Part shown: positions 1-7,906 of the stretch, piece after piece
How positions within the stretch are numbered: the stretch's first letter is position 1
Layout: every line of letters begins with the position of its first letter
DNA from: Bacillus sp. AFS029637
GTDB taxonomy: Bacteria > Bacillota > Bacilli > Bacillales > Bacillaceae_G
DNA: 64,000 nt
Reading direction: 5' to 3'
Assembly: GCF_002584985.1 (NCBI RefSeq)
Contig: NZ_NUPZ01000054.1
Span: 54,970 to 118,969, forward strand
Program-made: the position numbers and the translations under genes
The notes under the pieces: generated by a model
What the model saw: only the letters and a program-made list of their open reading frames with translations
Databases searched by the model: none
Told to the model about the DNA's origin: nothing

Positions 1-367
1 CTAAATCTTGAAGAGAATCTATTAATTCCTGTTCATCTTCAACAATTTCTAATTCACCGTATACATGTACTGCAACATAATTCCATGTTGGTACTGCGTT
101 ATTTGTTTCATACCATGACGGAGAGATGTAACTGTGTGGCCCTTGGAATATAGCTAGTACTTGTTGATTCCCACTATCTTTCCACTGTTCATTCGGACGT
201 GCGAAATGGCCATGTAAAGTAAGAGTCTCCCTATTTAATAACAACGGTAAATGCGTTGCATATGGTTCTCCATTATGTTGAGAAAATAACGTAGCAAAGC
301 TATTTTGTTCAATTATTTCGTACTTCATCTCTTCATCTTGTATTGCGAAATATTTTGGTATGTACAT
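1..367 (-). CDS. paiB: PaiB-type FMN-binding transcriptional regulator (3' end cut by window)
   Basis: The reverse strand reads from an ATG at 367 and begins [18 protein letters not shown], the N-terminus typical of the PaiB family. These are FMN-binding split-barrel proteins described in Bacillus subtilis as negative regulators of sporulation and degradative enzymes. The segment continues through [20 protein letters not shown] and the [11 protein letters not shown] stretch, both family hallmarks. The C-terminal part lies outside the window, so its completeness cannot be judged. The partner paiA is not visible here. Family assignment is fairly secure; the regulatory role is inferred from the family. 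Confidence 0.8.
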   Translation of the reverse strand, partial: MYIPKYFAIQDEEMKYEIIEQNSFATLFSQHNGEPYATHLPLLLNRETLTLHGHFARPNEQWKDSGNQQVLAIFQGPHSYISPSWYETNNAVPTWNYVAVHVYGELEIVEDEQELIDSLQDL

Positions 368-483
368 AAGCTTCCTCTTTTCCGATCTTTTCTTTTTATT
401 CCCTATTATATTTAGTAATCGCATCAATCAAAAGGGCCAGTTTGTCATTATTTTATAGTGACAGCGTTCAATTTAAAAAGAAT

Positions 484-508
484 AGGTCGCATGTACTTAA
501 TGCGACCT
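484..508 (-). terminator. Hairpin terminator after the GrpB-like gene
   Basis: A perfect 9-bp stem (AGGTCGCAT / ATGCGACCT) with a 7-nt loop overlaps the GrpB-like stop codon and is followed on the minus strand by a T-rich stretch. Confidence 0.6.
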
Positions 509-1035
509 TAGTTTATTTCCCCCAATATATTTGTAATAAATGCCGTTTTACCTTCGCTATAACTAGCTCGATTTTTCGACTCTCTTGCTAACTTTTCCTT
601 TAAACGGCCATATTCAACAGCAATATCGTCATGTGCACGAAGATAATCCCGAAACGCTACATGTCTCCTCAGCTCTTCACTATTTTTATCACACACATAT
701 AGATGCTGTTCCATCCAAACTACATTTTCCTCGCTCCACGGAACGAAAGCATCCTTTCTTCCAAACGCCTCTCTCCCTTCGTAGCTCCATTCTGCTTGAT
801 GATAGTACCCTACCGTTTCAAGCTTTTTTACTACTTCAGGAAAATTTTCGTAATCCTCTATTACTATATCAATGTCTAATATTGGTTTTGATGCAAGTCC
901 TTTAACAGATGTACTCCCAACATGTTCAATGGACAAAATGCTGCCTGCCACCACATTGTTAATCAGAGTTTGTAATTTACAAAATTCACTTTCCCATTTG
1001 ACGTTATATTTTTCAATAGTAATTCTCTGTTTCAA
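508..1035 (-). CDS. GrpB family protein (nucleotidyltransferase-like fold)
   Basis: This 175-residue protein has the GrpB/UPF0157 signature: IEHVGSTSVKGLASKPILDI near residues 37-57, in which the GSTS and the KPxxDIDI acidic strand resemble a nucleotidyltransferase active site. The central motif EGREAFGRKD and the conserved HLYVC follow. The length matches the family (about 170-180 residues). Members are soluble cytoplasmic proteins; some are fused to CoA kinases, but no biochemical role is firmly established. It is a single-gene unit with its own terminator. The ATG start is preceded by a GAGAGGG-type ribosome site. Confidence 0.85.
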   Translation of the reverse strand: MKQRITIEKYNVKWESEFCKLQTLINNVVAGSILSIEHVGSTSVKGLASKPILDIDIVIEDYENFPEVVKKLETVGYYHQAEWSYEGREAFGRKDAFVPWSEENVVWMEQHLYVCDKNSEELRRHVAFRDYLRAHDDIAVEYGRLKEKLARESKNRASYSEGKTAFITNILGEIN

Positions 1036-1069
1036 TGTAGCCCTCTCCTCAACACATACCTAAAATAAT

Positions 1070-1417
1070 TTATAACCTCTGAATGTGAGTATCTTTAAAA
1101 TCCGTCTCATATTTCAACCCATACCCAAACATTCGATCCATTCCAATATGTGCTGTCCATATTAGGCCCACCATTAAAATCGTATCCATCTTTAAATAGA
1201 CCCCTATTAAAACAAGTATTATTGATATAATATATGTGTGAAATAGATTATAAATTTGCGCACCGACACGATTATTTATCGTGTATGCTACCATCGCTAA
1301 ATCAGGTGCAAAAAGTAATACGATAAATAATAACCAACTGAATCCACATAATGAATATATATAAATCGCAACTAATAAGACAATCAATCCTTCAAAGTGT
1401 ATAATTCGTTTCTCCAA
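1070..1417 (-). CDS. DUF4260 family membrane protein
   Basis: This 115-residue protein has four hydrophobic segments and the DUF4260 pattern: FAPDLAMVAYTINNRVGA followed by YNLFHTYI, then IGMDRMFGYGLKYETDFKDTH near the C-terminus. The family is small, membrane-embedded and of unknown function. The start is a TTG 6 nt after the stop of the upstream flavin oxidoreductase gene, with an AAGGA site overlapping that gene's end, so the two are probably co-transcribed and translationally coupled. The pairing gives no obvious functional clue. Confidence 0.75.
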   Translation of the reverse strand: MEKRIIHFEGLIVLLVAIYIYSLCGFSWLLFIVLLFAPDLAMVAYTINNRVGAQIYNLFHTYIISIILVLIGVYLKMDTILMVGLIWTAHIGMDRMFGYGLKYETDFKDTHIQRL

Positions 1418-1423
1418 ACTTCA

Positions 1424-2815
1424 TCATTCCTTATCTGTTAGCTTGAAAATTTTATTCGGATTCAAAATATTTTGCGGATCAAGAGCTTTCTTTATTTTCT
1501 CCATTACGAATAATGCCGCCCCATGTTCTTCTTCTTGATACTTTCGTTTTCCGATTCCAACTCCATGTTCTCCAGTACACGTTCCACCTCGTTTAAGAGC
1601 ATACAGTACGATACTTTCGTTTATTTCGTCAGCTTTTTTCACTTCATCTTTATCGTTCGGATCAACCATTAAGAGCACGTGAAAATTCCCGTCTCCTACA
1701 TGACCAAGAATACCACCAACAAGACCAACTTTATCTAAAGTCTCTTTTGCATGATGGATCGCGCCAGCTAATTCCGAAATCGGCACACATACATCCGTAC
1801 TCATTAGCTTTTTACCTGGGTAACTATGCACATAAGAATAAGCTAAGTTATGTCTGGCATCCCATAATTTATTCCTCGCCGCAGTTTCAGTTTCAAAAGC
1901 AACCTCTCTACATTTATGATCAAAAACAATTTCTTTCGTAAATTCAATATCTTGCTTTAACCCTGCTTCATTACCGTGAAACTCTAAAAATAATGTAGGC
2001 TCTTCTCTGTAACTTGTTTCATTGTAATGATTTACTTGTTTCATAGATAATTCATCTACAAGTTCAATTCTCGCAATTGGAATACCCGCTTGCAAAATAT
2101 GTATAACCGCCTCTACTGCATCATTTACAGTTGGAAACGACGCTCTCGCTGCCATAATATGTTCTGGTATGCCGTATACTTTTAAAGTTAACTCTGTAAA
2201 GCATCCAAGCGTACCTTCTGATCCTACGAAAATACCATTCAAATGATAACCTGATGATGACTTCGCCGCTAAATTCCCTGTATGTATTACTCCTCCATCA
2301 GCGAGAACGACTTCTAAATCTCGAACTTGATCACGCATTACACCATACTTTACCGCCGTCGTTCCGCTTGCATTTGTAGCAGCCATTCCCCCTAACGTCG
2401 CATCGGCTCCAGGATCTACACTAAAAAATAATCCATACTTTTTCAATTCTTTATTAAGCTGAGAGCGAGTCACTCCTGGCTGTACTCTCACTAGAAAATC
2501 TTTCTCTCTTATCTCGAGTATTTTATTCATAAGTGAAAAGTCCATTGTAATTCCTTTTTCATATGGAATAACATGTCCTTCTAAACTGGACCCTACCCCA
2601 AAAGGAACGACAGGTTTTTTATGCTCACTCGCTACTTTCATTATTTTACTAACCTCTTCTGTCGTTTTCGGAAAAACAACTACATCAGGTAAACTACTAG
2701 CATGGTAAGATTCATCTTTACTATGTAACTCTCTTACTGTCGTATTCACAACTACTCGATCTTCGGGAAGTACACTCTTTAATTCATTCACTAAACGCTC
2801 TACTGTTATTTCCAT
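1424..2815 (-). CDS. FAD-binding oxidoreductase, GlcD/D-lactate dehydrogenase type
   Basis: This 463-residue protein belongs to the vanillyl-alcohol-oxidase (PCMH-type FAD) superfamily. The N-terminal FAD domain has PVVPFGVGSSLEGH (about residues 70-83) and the GADATLGGMAATNASGT loop that contacts the pyrophosphate. The C-terminal FAD-oxidase domain has GHVGDGNFHVLL and ends in GTCTGEHGVGIGKRKY and DPQNILNPNKIF, all classical for glycolate oxidase subunit GlcD and D-lactate dehydrogenases. It likely oxidises a 2-hydroxy acid such as D-lactate or glycolate. No GlcE/GlcF or ferredoxin partner is adjacent, so it probably works as a single-subunit enzyme. Exact substrate is not determinable from sequence. 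Confidence 0.85.
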   Translation of the reverse strand: MEITVERLVNELKSVLPEDRVVVNTTVRELHSKDESYHASSLPDVVVFPKTTEEVSKIMKVASEHKKPVVPFGVGSSLEGHVIPYEKGITMDFSLMNKILEIREKDFLVRVQPGVTRSQLNKELKKYGLFFSVDPGADATLGGMAATNASGTTAVKYGVMRDQVRDLEVVLADGGVIHTGNLAAKSSSGYHLNGIFVGSEGTLGCFTELTLKVYGIPEHIMAARASFPTVNDAVEAVIHILQAGIPIARIELVDELSMKQVNHYNETSYREEPTLFLEFHGNEAGLKQDIEFTKEIVFDHKCREVAFETETAARNKLWDARHNLAYSYVHSYPGKKLMSTDVCVPISELAGAIHHAKETLDKVGLVGGILGHVGDGNFHVLLMVDPNDKDEVKKADEINESIVLYALKRGGTCTGEHGVGIGKRKYQEEEHGAALFVMEKIKKALDPQNILNPNKIFKLTDKE

Positions 2816-2949
2816 CGTACACTCTCCTACTTTCTATAAATTAGAATTACAAAATATGTTAAGTGTTTTATACATAATAATCCGAAAAATTAAATAATTC
2901 AAGTTTTACATATATGAAAATCATTTCTTGCTGTCGAATAAACAAAAAA

Positions 2950-2973
2950 AACTTGCAATACATATTGCAAGTT
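2950..2973 (-). terminator. Terminator after the DUF2871 gene
   Basis: A perfect 9-bp stem (AACTTGCAA / TTGCAAGTT) is followed on the minus strand by seven T residues, just beyond the DUF2871 stop codon. Confidence 0.85.
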
Positions 2974-2986
2974 CTTTTCTAGAAAA

Positions 2987-3385
2987 CTATATTTTAAACG
3001 ACTTCTTTATTAACAACATAAACCAAATTAAAGTAACTGCCATCAACGAATGAGAGAAACCTACAATATAAGTTAACCCTTTAAAGTCCGCTCCATTTAG
3101 TTGAAGAAGCCCTCTCGCAGCTAACGAACCTAACATTAAAGTTAATGCGATATTATGTAAAATAAACCAGTTATTAAATCCTTTCACTTCATGAAATGCG
3201 AATACTTTTGCTAATCCTAAAGCAATTAAAAAGAAGAAGAAGCCAAGTACTAACGTATGCGTATGCAAAAGATTTAATAGTGTAGATCCTAGAATCCCTT
3301 TAAACTTACTATACTCTCTAGCAAAAATTCCTGACAATAAACCAATAATCAAATAAGTAAACGATGCATTATATAATTTCTTCAT
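2987..3385 (-). CDS. DUF2871 family membrane protein
   Basis: This protein of about 132 residues has four predicted membrane segments and the DUF2871 pattern of conserved histidines: LLHTHTLVLGFFFFL, FILHNIALTLML and VGFSHSLMAVTLIWF. The histidines sit inside helices, and the overall look recalls heme-copper-oxidase-like helices, which is inference only. An ATG 36 nt upstream is possible, but the start at 3385 has a near-perfect ribosome site (TAAGGAGGT) seven bases ahead, so I chose it. The gene stands alone, with its own promoter and an unusual hairpin in the leader. Confidence 0.75.
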   Translation of the reverse strand: MKKLYNASFTYLIIGLLSGIFAREYSKFKGILGSTLLNLLHTHTLVLGFFFFLIALGLAKVFAFHEVKGFNNWFILHNIALTLMLGSLAARGLLQLNGADFKGLTYIVGFSHSLMAVTLIWFMLLIKKSFKI

Positions 3386-3452
3386 TATGTACCTCCTTAA
3401 GTAGAATGTGTAGTGTGTCATATTTAGTAATAATGATAGTTATATAGTAAAA

Positions 3453-3472
3453 ACTCCTAGTCACCTAGGAGT
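3453..3472 (-). terminator. Terminator-like hairpin in the DUF2871 leader
   Basis: A perfect 8-bp stem with a 4-nt loop is followed by TTTTT on the minus strand. It lies between a good promoter (3510-3538) and the DUF2871 start, so it would either attenuate that gene or end a short RNA. Confidence 0.55.
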
Positions 3473-3509
3473 CATTGTATAAGCATCTCACTCTTTACAA
3501 TTAATCCTA

Positions 3510-3538
3510 ATTATAAAATATCCCTTTATATAAAACAA
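3510..3538 (-). promoter_or_regulatory. SigmaA-type promoter for DUF2871 or a short leader RNA
   Basis: On the minus strand, TTGTTT and TATAAT are separated by exactly 17 nt. The predicted start lies about 30-40 nt before the leader hairpin. Confidence 0.5.
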
Positions 3539-3640
3539 ACGAACTTTGTGTGAACAAGTAGTGCATAATTAAAATATGTTGCACTTTTGTATTTCTCAAT
3601 CCATACTAATTGTTATAACTTTTAAAGGTGGTGCAATAGA

Positions 3641-4144
3641 TTGATAGTTTTAGAAACTGAACGTCTCAATCTTCGTTGGTTCGATATACAAGATGCTCCG
3701 TTTATTCTCGAATTAGTAAACGACCCTGCATGGATTCAGTTTATTGGTGATAAAGGAGTTAGAAACTTAGAAGACGCAAAAAAATACATCTTAAACGGAC
3801 CCGTCGATATGTATAATAAAATGGGCTTTGGTCTTTACTTAGTAGAACGAAAAGACGATTTCACTCCACTTGGTATGTGCGGTCTTATTAAAAGAGATTC
3901 ATTAGAAGATGTCGATATCGGCTTTGCCTTTTTAGAAAAATTCCGTTCAAAAGGATATGGCTACGAGTCAGCTTCTGCGGTAATCGAATACGGTGTACAG
4001 AAGCTAGGAATGAAACGTATTGTAGCAATTACTTCTACAGATAATGTTACTTCAGGTAAGCTTTTAGAAAAAGTAGGATTGCGATTCGAAAAAATAATTT
4101 CAGACTCAGGAGAAGAACTAAAGTTATTTGGGTATAACGCATAA
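3641..4144 (+). CDS. GNAT N-acetyltransferase, RimJ/RimL type
   Basis: This 167-residue protein begins IVLETERLNLRWFDIQDAPF, the standard opening of RimJ/RimL-like acetyltransferases. The family's acetyl-CoA loop appears as FLEKFRSKGYGYESASAVIEY, and the C-terminal ITSTDNVTSGKLLEKVGLRFEK matches motif B. The start is a TTG preceded by AAAGGTGG at a good distance. Substrate is unknown: family members modify ribosomal proteins, small metabolites or antibiotics. It stands alone between a divergent gene and a decayed insertion-sequence region. Confidence 0.85.
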   Translation: MIVLETERLNLRWFDIQDAPFILELVNDPAWIQFIGDKGVRNLEDAKKYILNGPVDMYNKMGFGLYLVERKDDFTPLGMCGLIKRDSLEDVDIGFAFLEKFRSKGYGYESASAVIEYGVQKLGMKRIVAITSTDNVTSGKLLEKVGLRFEKIISDSGEELKLFGYNA

Positions 4145-4260
4145 TAAAAAAGGGCGCCATTCACGGCCATAGCCATCCACTTAAGAAAATCAATAAAATA
4201 ATAAAATTAAAACACCCTTTCATGCAGTACTGAAGTGAACCCGAATAGCGGTACATGAAA

Positions 4261-4314
4261 AAAACACCTCCTGAATTCGCATAATAAGTATGCAAATTCA
4301 ACGGAGGTGTTTTT
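4261..4314 (+). repeat. Imperfect inverted repeat upstream of a transposase remnant
   Basis: The arms starting AAACACCTCCTGAATTCGCAT and ending GGAGGTGTTTTT pair with a few mismatches around a short loop. The ribosome site of the decayed transposase reading frame lies in the right arm, an arrangement seen in front of orfA in some IS3-type elements. Confidence 0.5.
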
Positions 4315-4317
4315 CAT

Positions 4318-4402
4318 TTGAAAGAAAGAGTACATTACCCAGAAGAAGTAAAGTGAAAATTGATTGAGATGAAAAAAGATGGTTATTCAAATCATCGTAT
4401 AT
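4318..4402 (+). pseudogene. Remnant of an IS3/IS150-type transposase orfA
   Basis: A TTG preceded by GGAGGTG opens a frame reading MKERVHYPEEVK, then a stop, then KLIEMKKDGYSNHRI. This is the start of the helix-turn-helix OrfA of IS3-family elements common in the cereus group, in which the stop position normally holds Trp. After about 28 codons the similarity ends, so only a short degenerate stub survives. The stretch from 4150 to 4510 holds no intact gene; I read it as insertion-sequence debris. Assignment rests on remembered family sequence. Confidence 0.5.
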
Positions 4403-4538
4403 CTTTGTTGTTTTGCAGCATTTTCACGTACAATGAAACTTGCTTAGTAAAACACCCTTGTTGACGTCCATCAAGTTCTTCATAATTCCCTCTTCTTTCT
4501 ACATTCATTGTCTGTCATATGCCTGTGTGCACTGAATA

Positions 4539-5828
4539 TTAAATTTGCTTATTTACGATAAGGCGAAACATCTCAAATAGCAAGAAATTCAAGAAGATCC
4601 ACATCCCTCCATATACATATCCACCTACGATATCGCTTGGAAGTATATGAGAAAACGCAATGTTTGCAATTGCTATACCTAGCAAAAGCACGATACCCAG
4701 AAGAGGGAGACCTAATTGTATATACTTATTCTTCAGGTGACGTACCATTAGAAATAAGCAGGTGCCAAACACAATAATGGTAATTGTTGCTTTTTCATCT
4801 GGAAAAGCAGAAGAACGTGTTGCCGCATCTTTTCCAATAAAACGAAAATAAGACAGTGTGTGTAAGACTGCATTATGGTATATATGTGCTCCAAGTATGG
4901 AAACGATAAGTAAGAGACCTTCAAGCCATCTATCCCTTCCTTTTCTCCAAATGGCTAAAATCGTAATAATAATGAGAACACTAAATGCGATAGGTGACTG
5001 CAACGATAGAAATCCTTTGATACTACTTGTCCATCCTGTTTGAAGTACAGAATGAACAATATAAGTAGTAACCTCGTTAAACTGAGTAAACTCATTATAT
5101 AAATAATCCAGTGCCATTCCCAACATTAAGGTTATTATTCCTAATAAGACCAGTGTAAGACTGATAAGAAACACTTCTGTTGCTCTGATTGTTCGAAAAT
5201 AGGAAATGAGCCAATTAAGCAGTCGTACGAAAAAGTTTTTGATTTGTTTTTTGTAAAATTTATAAACTATTAACCCCCCTATAACGATAGCGAGTACAAA
5301 AACAATGTAGATAAGATATTGTCCGGCCAATTTATGAAAATCGTGCCAGCGTGGTCCTAATATTTTCCCTAGCGTAATAAAGCTAATTGCCCATAAGCTT
5401 GCCCCTATATATGCTGGAATAAAAAAGGTTCGATAAGGCATTCTTGAAATACCAGATACGTATCCTGTGAAGTGCCGAACCCCAGTAATGAAATAAGCAA
5501 CTACCAACAATTTACTTCCTGATCGTTCCATCCAGGCGGCTACTTTTTCGTAGTTCTTTGGTCCAAGATGAATATACCGGCCATACTTTTCAATCAGTTT
5601 ATAGCCTCCTAACCTGCCAATCCAGTATGTAACTGTAATTCCGACTCCTCCAGCAGCAATAGCTGTTAGAATAGCCAAGGTGTAATCCATTTTTCCTTGA
5701 AACACAAAATATCCGGCAAAACTCATAAAAAATTCAGCCGAAATCGGAATCGCAAGCAGTTCAATCAAAATAACAATGAATAAAATACTATAGCTGTGTT
5801 GCTCAAATAATGAAATTAAATGTTCCAT
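4539..5828 (-). CDS. DedA-PAP2 fusion membrane protein with degenerate phosphatase motifs
   Basis: This 429-residue protein joins two membrane domains. Residues 1 to about 200 are a DedA/VTT domain, with ELLAIPISAEFFMSFAGYF, GVGITVTYWIGRLGG and the family's FITGVRHFTGYVSGISRMPY motif. Residues about 215-429 have the six-helix layout of PAP2 lipid phosphatases. The PAP2 catalytic motifs are altered, however: the usual PSGH position reads FPDEKA, and the motif-3 His before PSD is Ile (ILPSDIVGG). DedA proteins act in membrane lipid scrambling and envelope homeostasis; PAP2 proteins dephosphorylate isoprenoid or lipid phosphates. The loss of both histidines argues against normal phosphatase activity. 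Confidence 0.8.
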   Translation of the reverse strand: MEHLISLFEQHSYSILFIVILIELLAIPISAEFFMSFAGYFVFQGKMDYTLAILTAIAAGGVGITVTYWIGRLGGYKLIEKYGRYIHLGPKNYEKVAAWMERSGSKLLVVAYFITGVRHFTGYVSGISRMPYRTFFIPAYIGASLWAISFITLGKILGPRWHDFHKLAGQYLIYIVFVLAIVIGGLIVYKFYKKQIKNFFVRLLNWLISYFRTIRATEVFLISLTLVLLGIITLMLGMALDYLYNEFTQFNEVTTYIVHSVLQTGWTSSIKGFLSLQSPIAFSVLIIITILAIWRKGRDRWLEGLLLIVSILGAHIYHNAVLHTLSYFRFIGKDAATRSSAFPDEKATITIIVFGTCLFLMVRHLKNKYIQLGLPLLGIVLLLGIAIANIAFSHILPSDIVGGYVYGGMWIFLNFLLFEMFRLIVNKQI

Positions 5829-5869
5829 GTCGTTCCTCCGAGCCTCATTCTTTTTTTGTTTTTATTTCA

Positions 5870-5968
5870 TTTATCCCACTATTTGCGGGCAGTAATACTC
5901 CCGCCTCAAAATTCGGTGAAAGTAAAGTAGTTAAGTTGCAGTATTGCCGCCCGTTAATGCGAGATAAA
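5870..5968 (+). repeat. Short bcr1-like intergenic repeat with terminal inverted repeats
   Basis: The first and last ~30 bases form an imperfect inverted repeat (starts TTTATCCCACTATTTGCGGG, ends CGAGATAAA). The left two-thirds matches the copy at 51498-51637 read in reverse, including the shared CCTCAAAATTC and GTGAAAG-type core. It resembles the cereus-group bcr1 element, but with a different right end. Confidence 0.6.
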
Positions 5969-6240
5969 ATCAACATGTAAGTTCACGAACACTCCACTCT
6001 TTTTTCATTATATATATAAATAAAACAAAACTTATCAAACACATCCATTTATCGATATAACAGCAATTTATTAAAATATACTTAATATACCGAACTTTTT
6101 ATGTTAATATTTTAAATATTATAATAAATTAAAAAACAAAATGTAGATTTCATAAAATGAAGTTGAGAAAGCTAGAAAACAATTTCGTTTCATACCCCAA
6201 TTTTGTGAAATAATACGTCAATTAAAGGAGCCTACAAACA
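5969..6240. other. AT-rich intergenic region with no gene seen
   Basis: Between the repeat and the next GNAT gene, I see only AT-rich sequence. It probably carries the promoters of the two divergent neighbours; an AAAGGAGCC ribosome site lies just before 6241. Confidence 0.5.
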
Positions 6241-6759
6241 ATGAACGTCTCTTTGCTTACACCTACTAACGATTTACAAGAAGAATACTTAGATTTTTAT
6301 AACGAATGGAAAGATAGTGGTGAAACGATGATTCCGTGGGTTATTTCAAAAGACCCGTCTAACTTTCCATCTATGATACAAGAATTACTGGATGCACATA
6401 ATGGAATAAATATTCCTGAAACGTGGGTGCCAGATTCTACGTATTGGCTTGTTACAGACACTAATAGAATTGTAGGCGCTGTTAATATACGTCATAGTTT
6501 AACTAAGCATCTATTTAACGCCGGGGGCCATATTGGTTATGGCATTCGCCCTTCTGAAAGAAGAAAAGGTTATGCTACAAAGTTACTAGCGTTATCATTA
6601 GAAAAAACGAAGGAATTAAACATCACGAAAGCACTTGTCGTTTGCGACGAAGTGAATACCGCTTCAGAAAAAACAATTTTACATAACGGTGGTCTCCGTG
6701 ATGAAGATTTCACTGAAGAAGATGGTAATGTTGTAAGAAGGTTCTGGATTGAGCTATGA
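6241..6759 (+). CDS. GNAT family N-acetyltransferase
   Basis: This 172-residue protein has a GNAT fold. IVGAVNIRHSLTKHLFNAGG leads into the acetyl-CoA binding motif A, GYGIRPSERRKGYATKLLAL, followed by ALVVCDEVNTASEKTILHNGG. This pattern matches predicted acetyltransferases of the COG3981 type. The N-terminal FYNEWKDSGETMIPWVI is typical of this subgroup. The ATG has an AAAGGAG site. It is a single gene ending at a shared, bidirectional terminator. The substrate is unknown. Confidence 0.85.
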   Translation: MNVSLLTPTNDLQEEYLDFYNEWKDSGETMIPWVISKDPSNFPSMIQELLDAHNGINIPETWVPDSTYWLVTDTNRIVGAVNIRHSLTKHLFNAGGHIGYGIRPSERRKGYATKLLALSLEKTKELNITKALVVCDEVNTASEKTILHNGGLRDEDFTEEDGNVVRRFWIEL

Positions 6760-6765
6760 ATAATC

Positions 6766-6808
6766 AAAAAGAATCCAGAAAGTGATTACACACTTTCTGG
6801 ACTCTTTT
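6766..6808. terminator. Bidirectional terminator between convergent genes
   Basis: A 14-bp stem (GAATCCAGAAAGTG with one mismatch to its partner) is flanked by A-rich and T-rich tracts and serves both the GNAT gene and the convergent dioxygenase gene. Confidence 0.85.
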
Positions 6809-7715
6809 ATACTGTTTCTATTTCAAACTGTACTGTAATACCACTTGGATCTACTACTGTAAATCCATCTGCAGTCCCGTTTATTTCATGCTGTTTTTCT
6901 ATTAATCTTTCTTTCACTTCATCTAACGCTTCTTTATGTGGTAATACAATCGTAAATACTTTAAGTCCTGTTGCATGTGCTGGTGGGTGCGGATTATTGA
7001 TTCCGTTCCACGTATTTGCACCGATATGGTGATGATAGCCTCCTGCAGAAATGAATAAGCAATCCTCTTCACGTTGTTGTACTTCAAATCCTACTGTATT
7101 TACATAAAACTCATGCGACTTCTCTACATCCGCTATTCGTAAATGTACGTGCCCAACAACAGTCTTCGCCGGTAAACCATCAAACTCATAATCAACGAGC
7201 GTCGCTAGTTCTTTTAAATCAAGTGGCGTACTCCCTCCTGACCCTTCTCCCCATTGATCGCGCGGACGGTCTGCATATATTTCGATACCATTACCCTCTA
7301 AATCTTGTAAATAAAATGCTTCGCTATACGTATGATCACTTGCACTATTAAACCTTGAAATTGGTAAAATCTCATTTGAATATGTATAACGTCCTTCTTG
7401 CTCAGCCGGACTATCAATTACGTTCTTATTACGAATAACACCAAATAGCGCCGAAGCAAAAGCTTCACGAGTTGGGACTAAAAAAGCAACATGATATATA
7501 CCTGTTGTACGTGGTTCTTGCAGTACCCCATTCTCTAACTTTTCAAGAACAAGTAACGTATTATTACCACCTTTTCCAGCTAAATATGCTTTATTCCCCT
7601 CTTGCTTAATTATCTCTAATCCTACAACCTTCTCATAAAAAGCAATTTGACGCTCTAAATCTTTCACTTTAAATTCCACATGACCAATGCGTGTTTTCGG
7701 ATGAATTTGTACCAT
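6807..7715 (-). CDS. VOC-family extradiol dioxygenase, CatE-like
   Basis: This 302-residue protein has two vicinal-oxygen-chelate repeats (about residues 8-160 and 185-300). Features shared with the Bacillus subtilis catechol-2,3-dioxygenase CatE are LEGNGIEIYADRPRDQW, VVGHVHLRIADVEKSHEFY and FISAGGYHHHIGANTW. The metal ligands of the second repeat would be the His of GHVHL, a His of YHHHIG and the Glu in VQFEIE. The likely role is extradiol ring cleavage of a catechol or a related quinol. An extra loop of about 15 residues near position 105-120 is absent from CatE as I recall it. It stands alone. Confidence 0.8.
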   Translation of the reverse strand: MVQIHPKTRIGHVEFKVKDLERQIAFYEKVVGLEIIKQEGNKAYLAGKGGNNTLLVLEKLENGVLQEPRTTGIYHVAFLVPTREAFASALFGVIRNKNVIDSPAEQEGRYTYSNEILPISRFNSASDHTYSEAFYLQDLEGNGIEIYADRPRDQWGEGSGGSTPLDLKELATLVDYEFDGLPAKTVVGHVHLRIADVEKSHEFYVNTVGFEVQQREEDCLFISAGGYHHHIGANTWNGINNPHPPAHATGLKVFTIVLPHKEALDEVKERLIEKQHEINGTADGFTVVDPSGITVQFEIETV

Positions 7716-7846
7716 GAATAACTCCTCCCCTTAGTCCCTTTATATTTTCCAATAAATAATAGCCGTTACTATGAAGGATACAGATAAAATCATCCTATGT
7801 AAATAAGGAAAGTCAGAATTATAAATCATTTTATTTTCATAATAAA

Positions 7847-7882
7847 AAAGTCACCTCTTCTAACTTTCAGAAAGGTGACTTT
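7847..7882 (-). terminator. Terminator after the VanW gene
   Basis: A 10-bp stem (AAAGTCACCT / AGGTGACTTT) is followed by a T-run on the minus strand, 25 nt beyond the VanW stop. Confidence 0.85.
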
Positions 7883-7906
7883 ACAAAAAACAGCCTGTTA
7901 TAACTC

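Noticed and set aside
4392-4508. A 38-codon minus-strand frame (MNVERRGNYEELDGRQQG start)
   Set aside because: It has no good ribosome site, overlaps the transposase remnant and is not recognised; it is probably part of the insertion debris.
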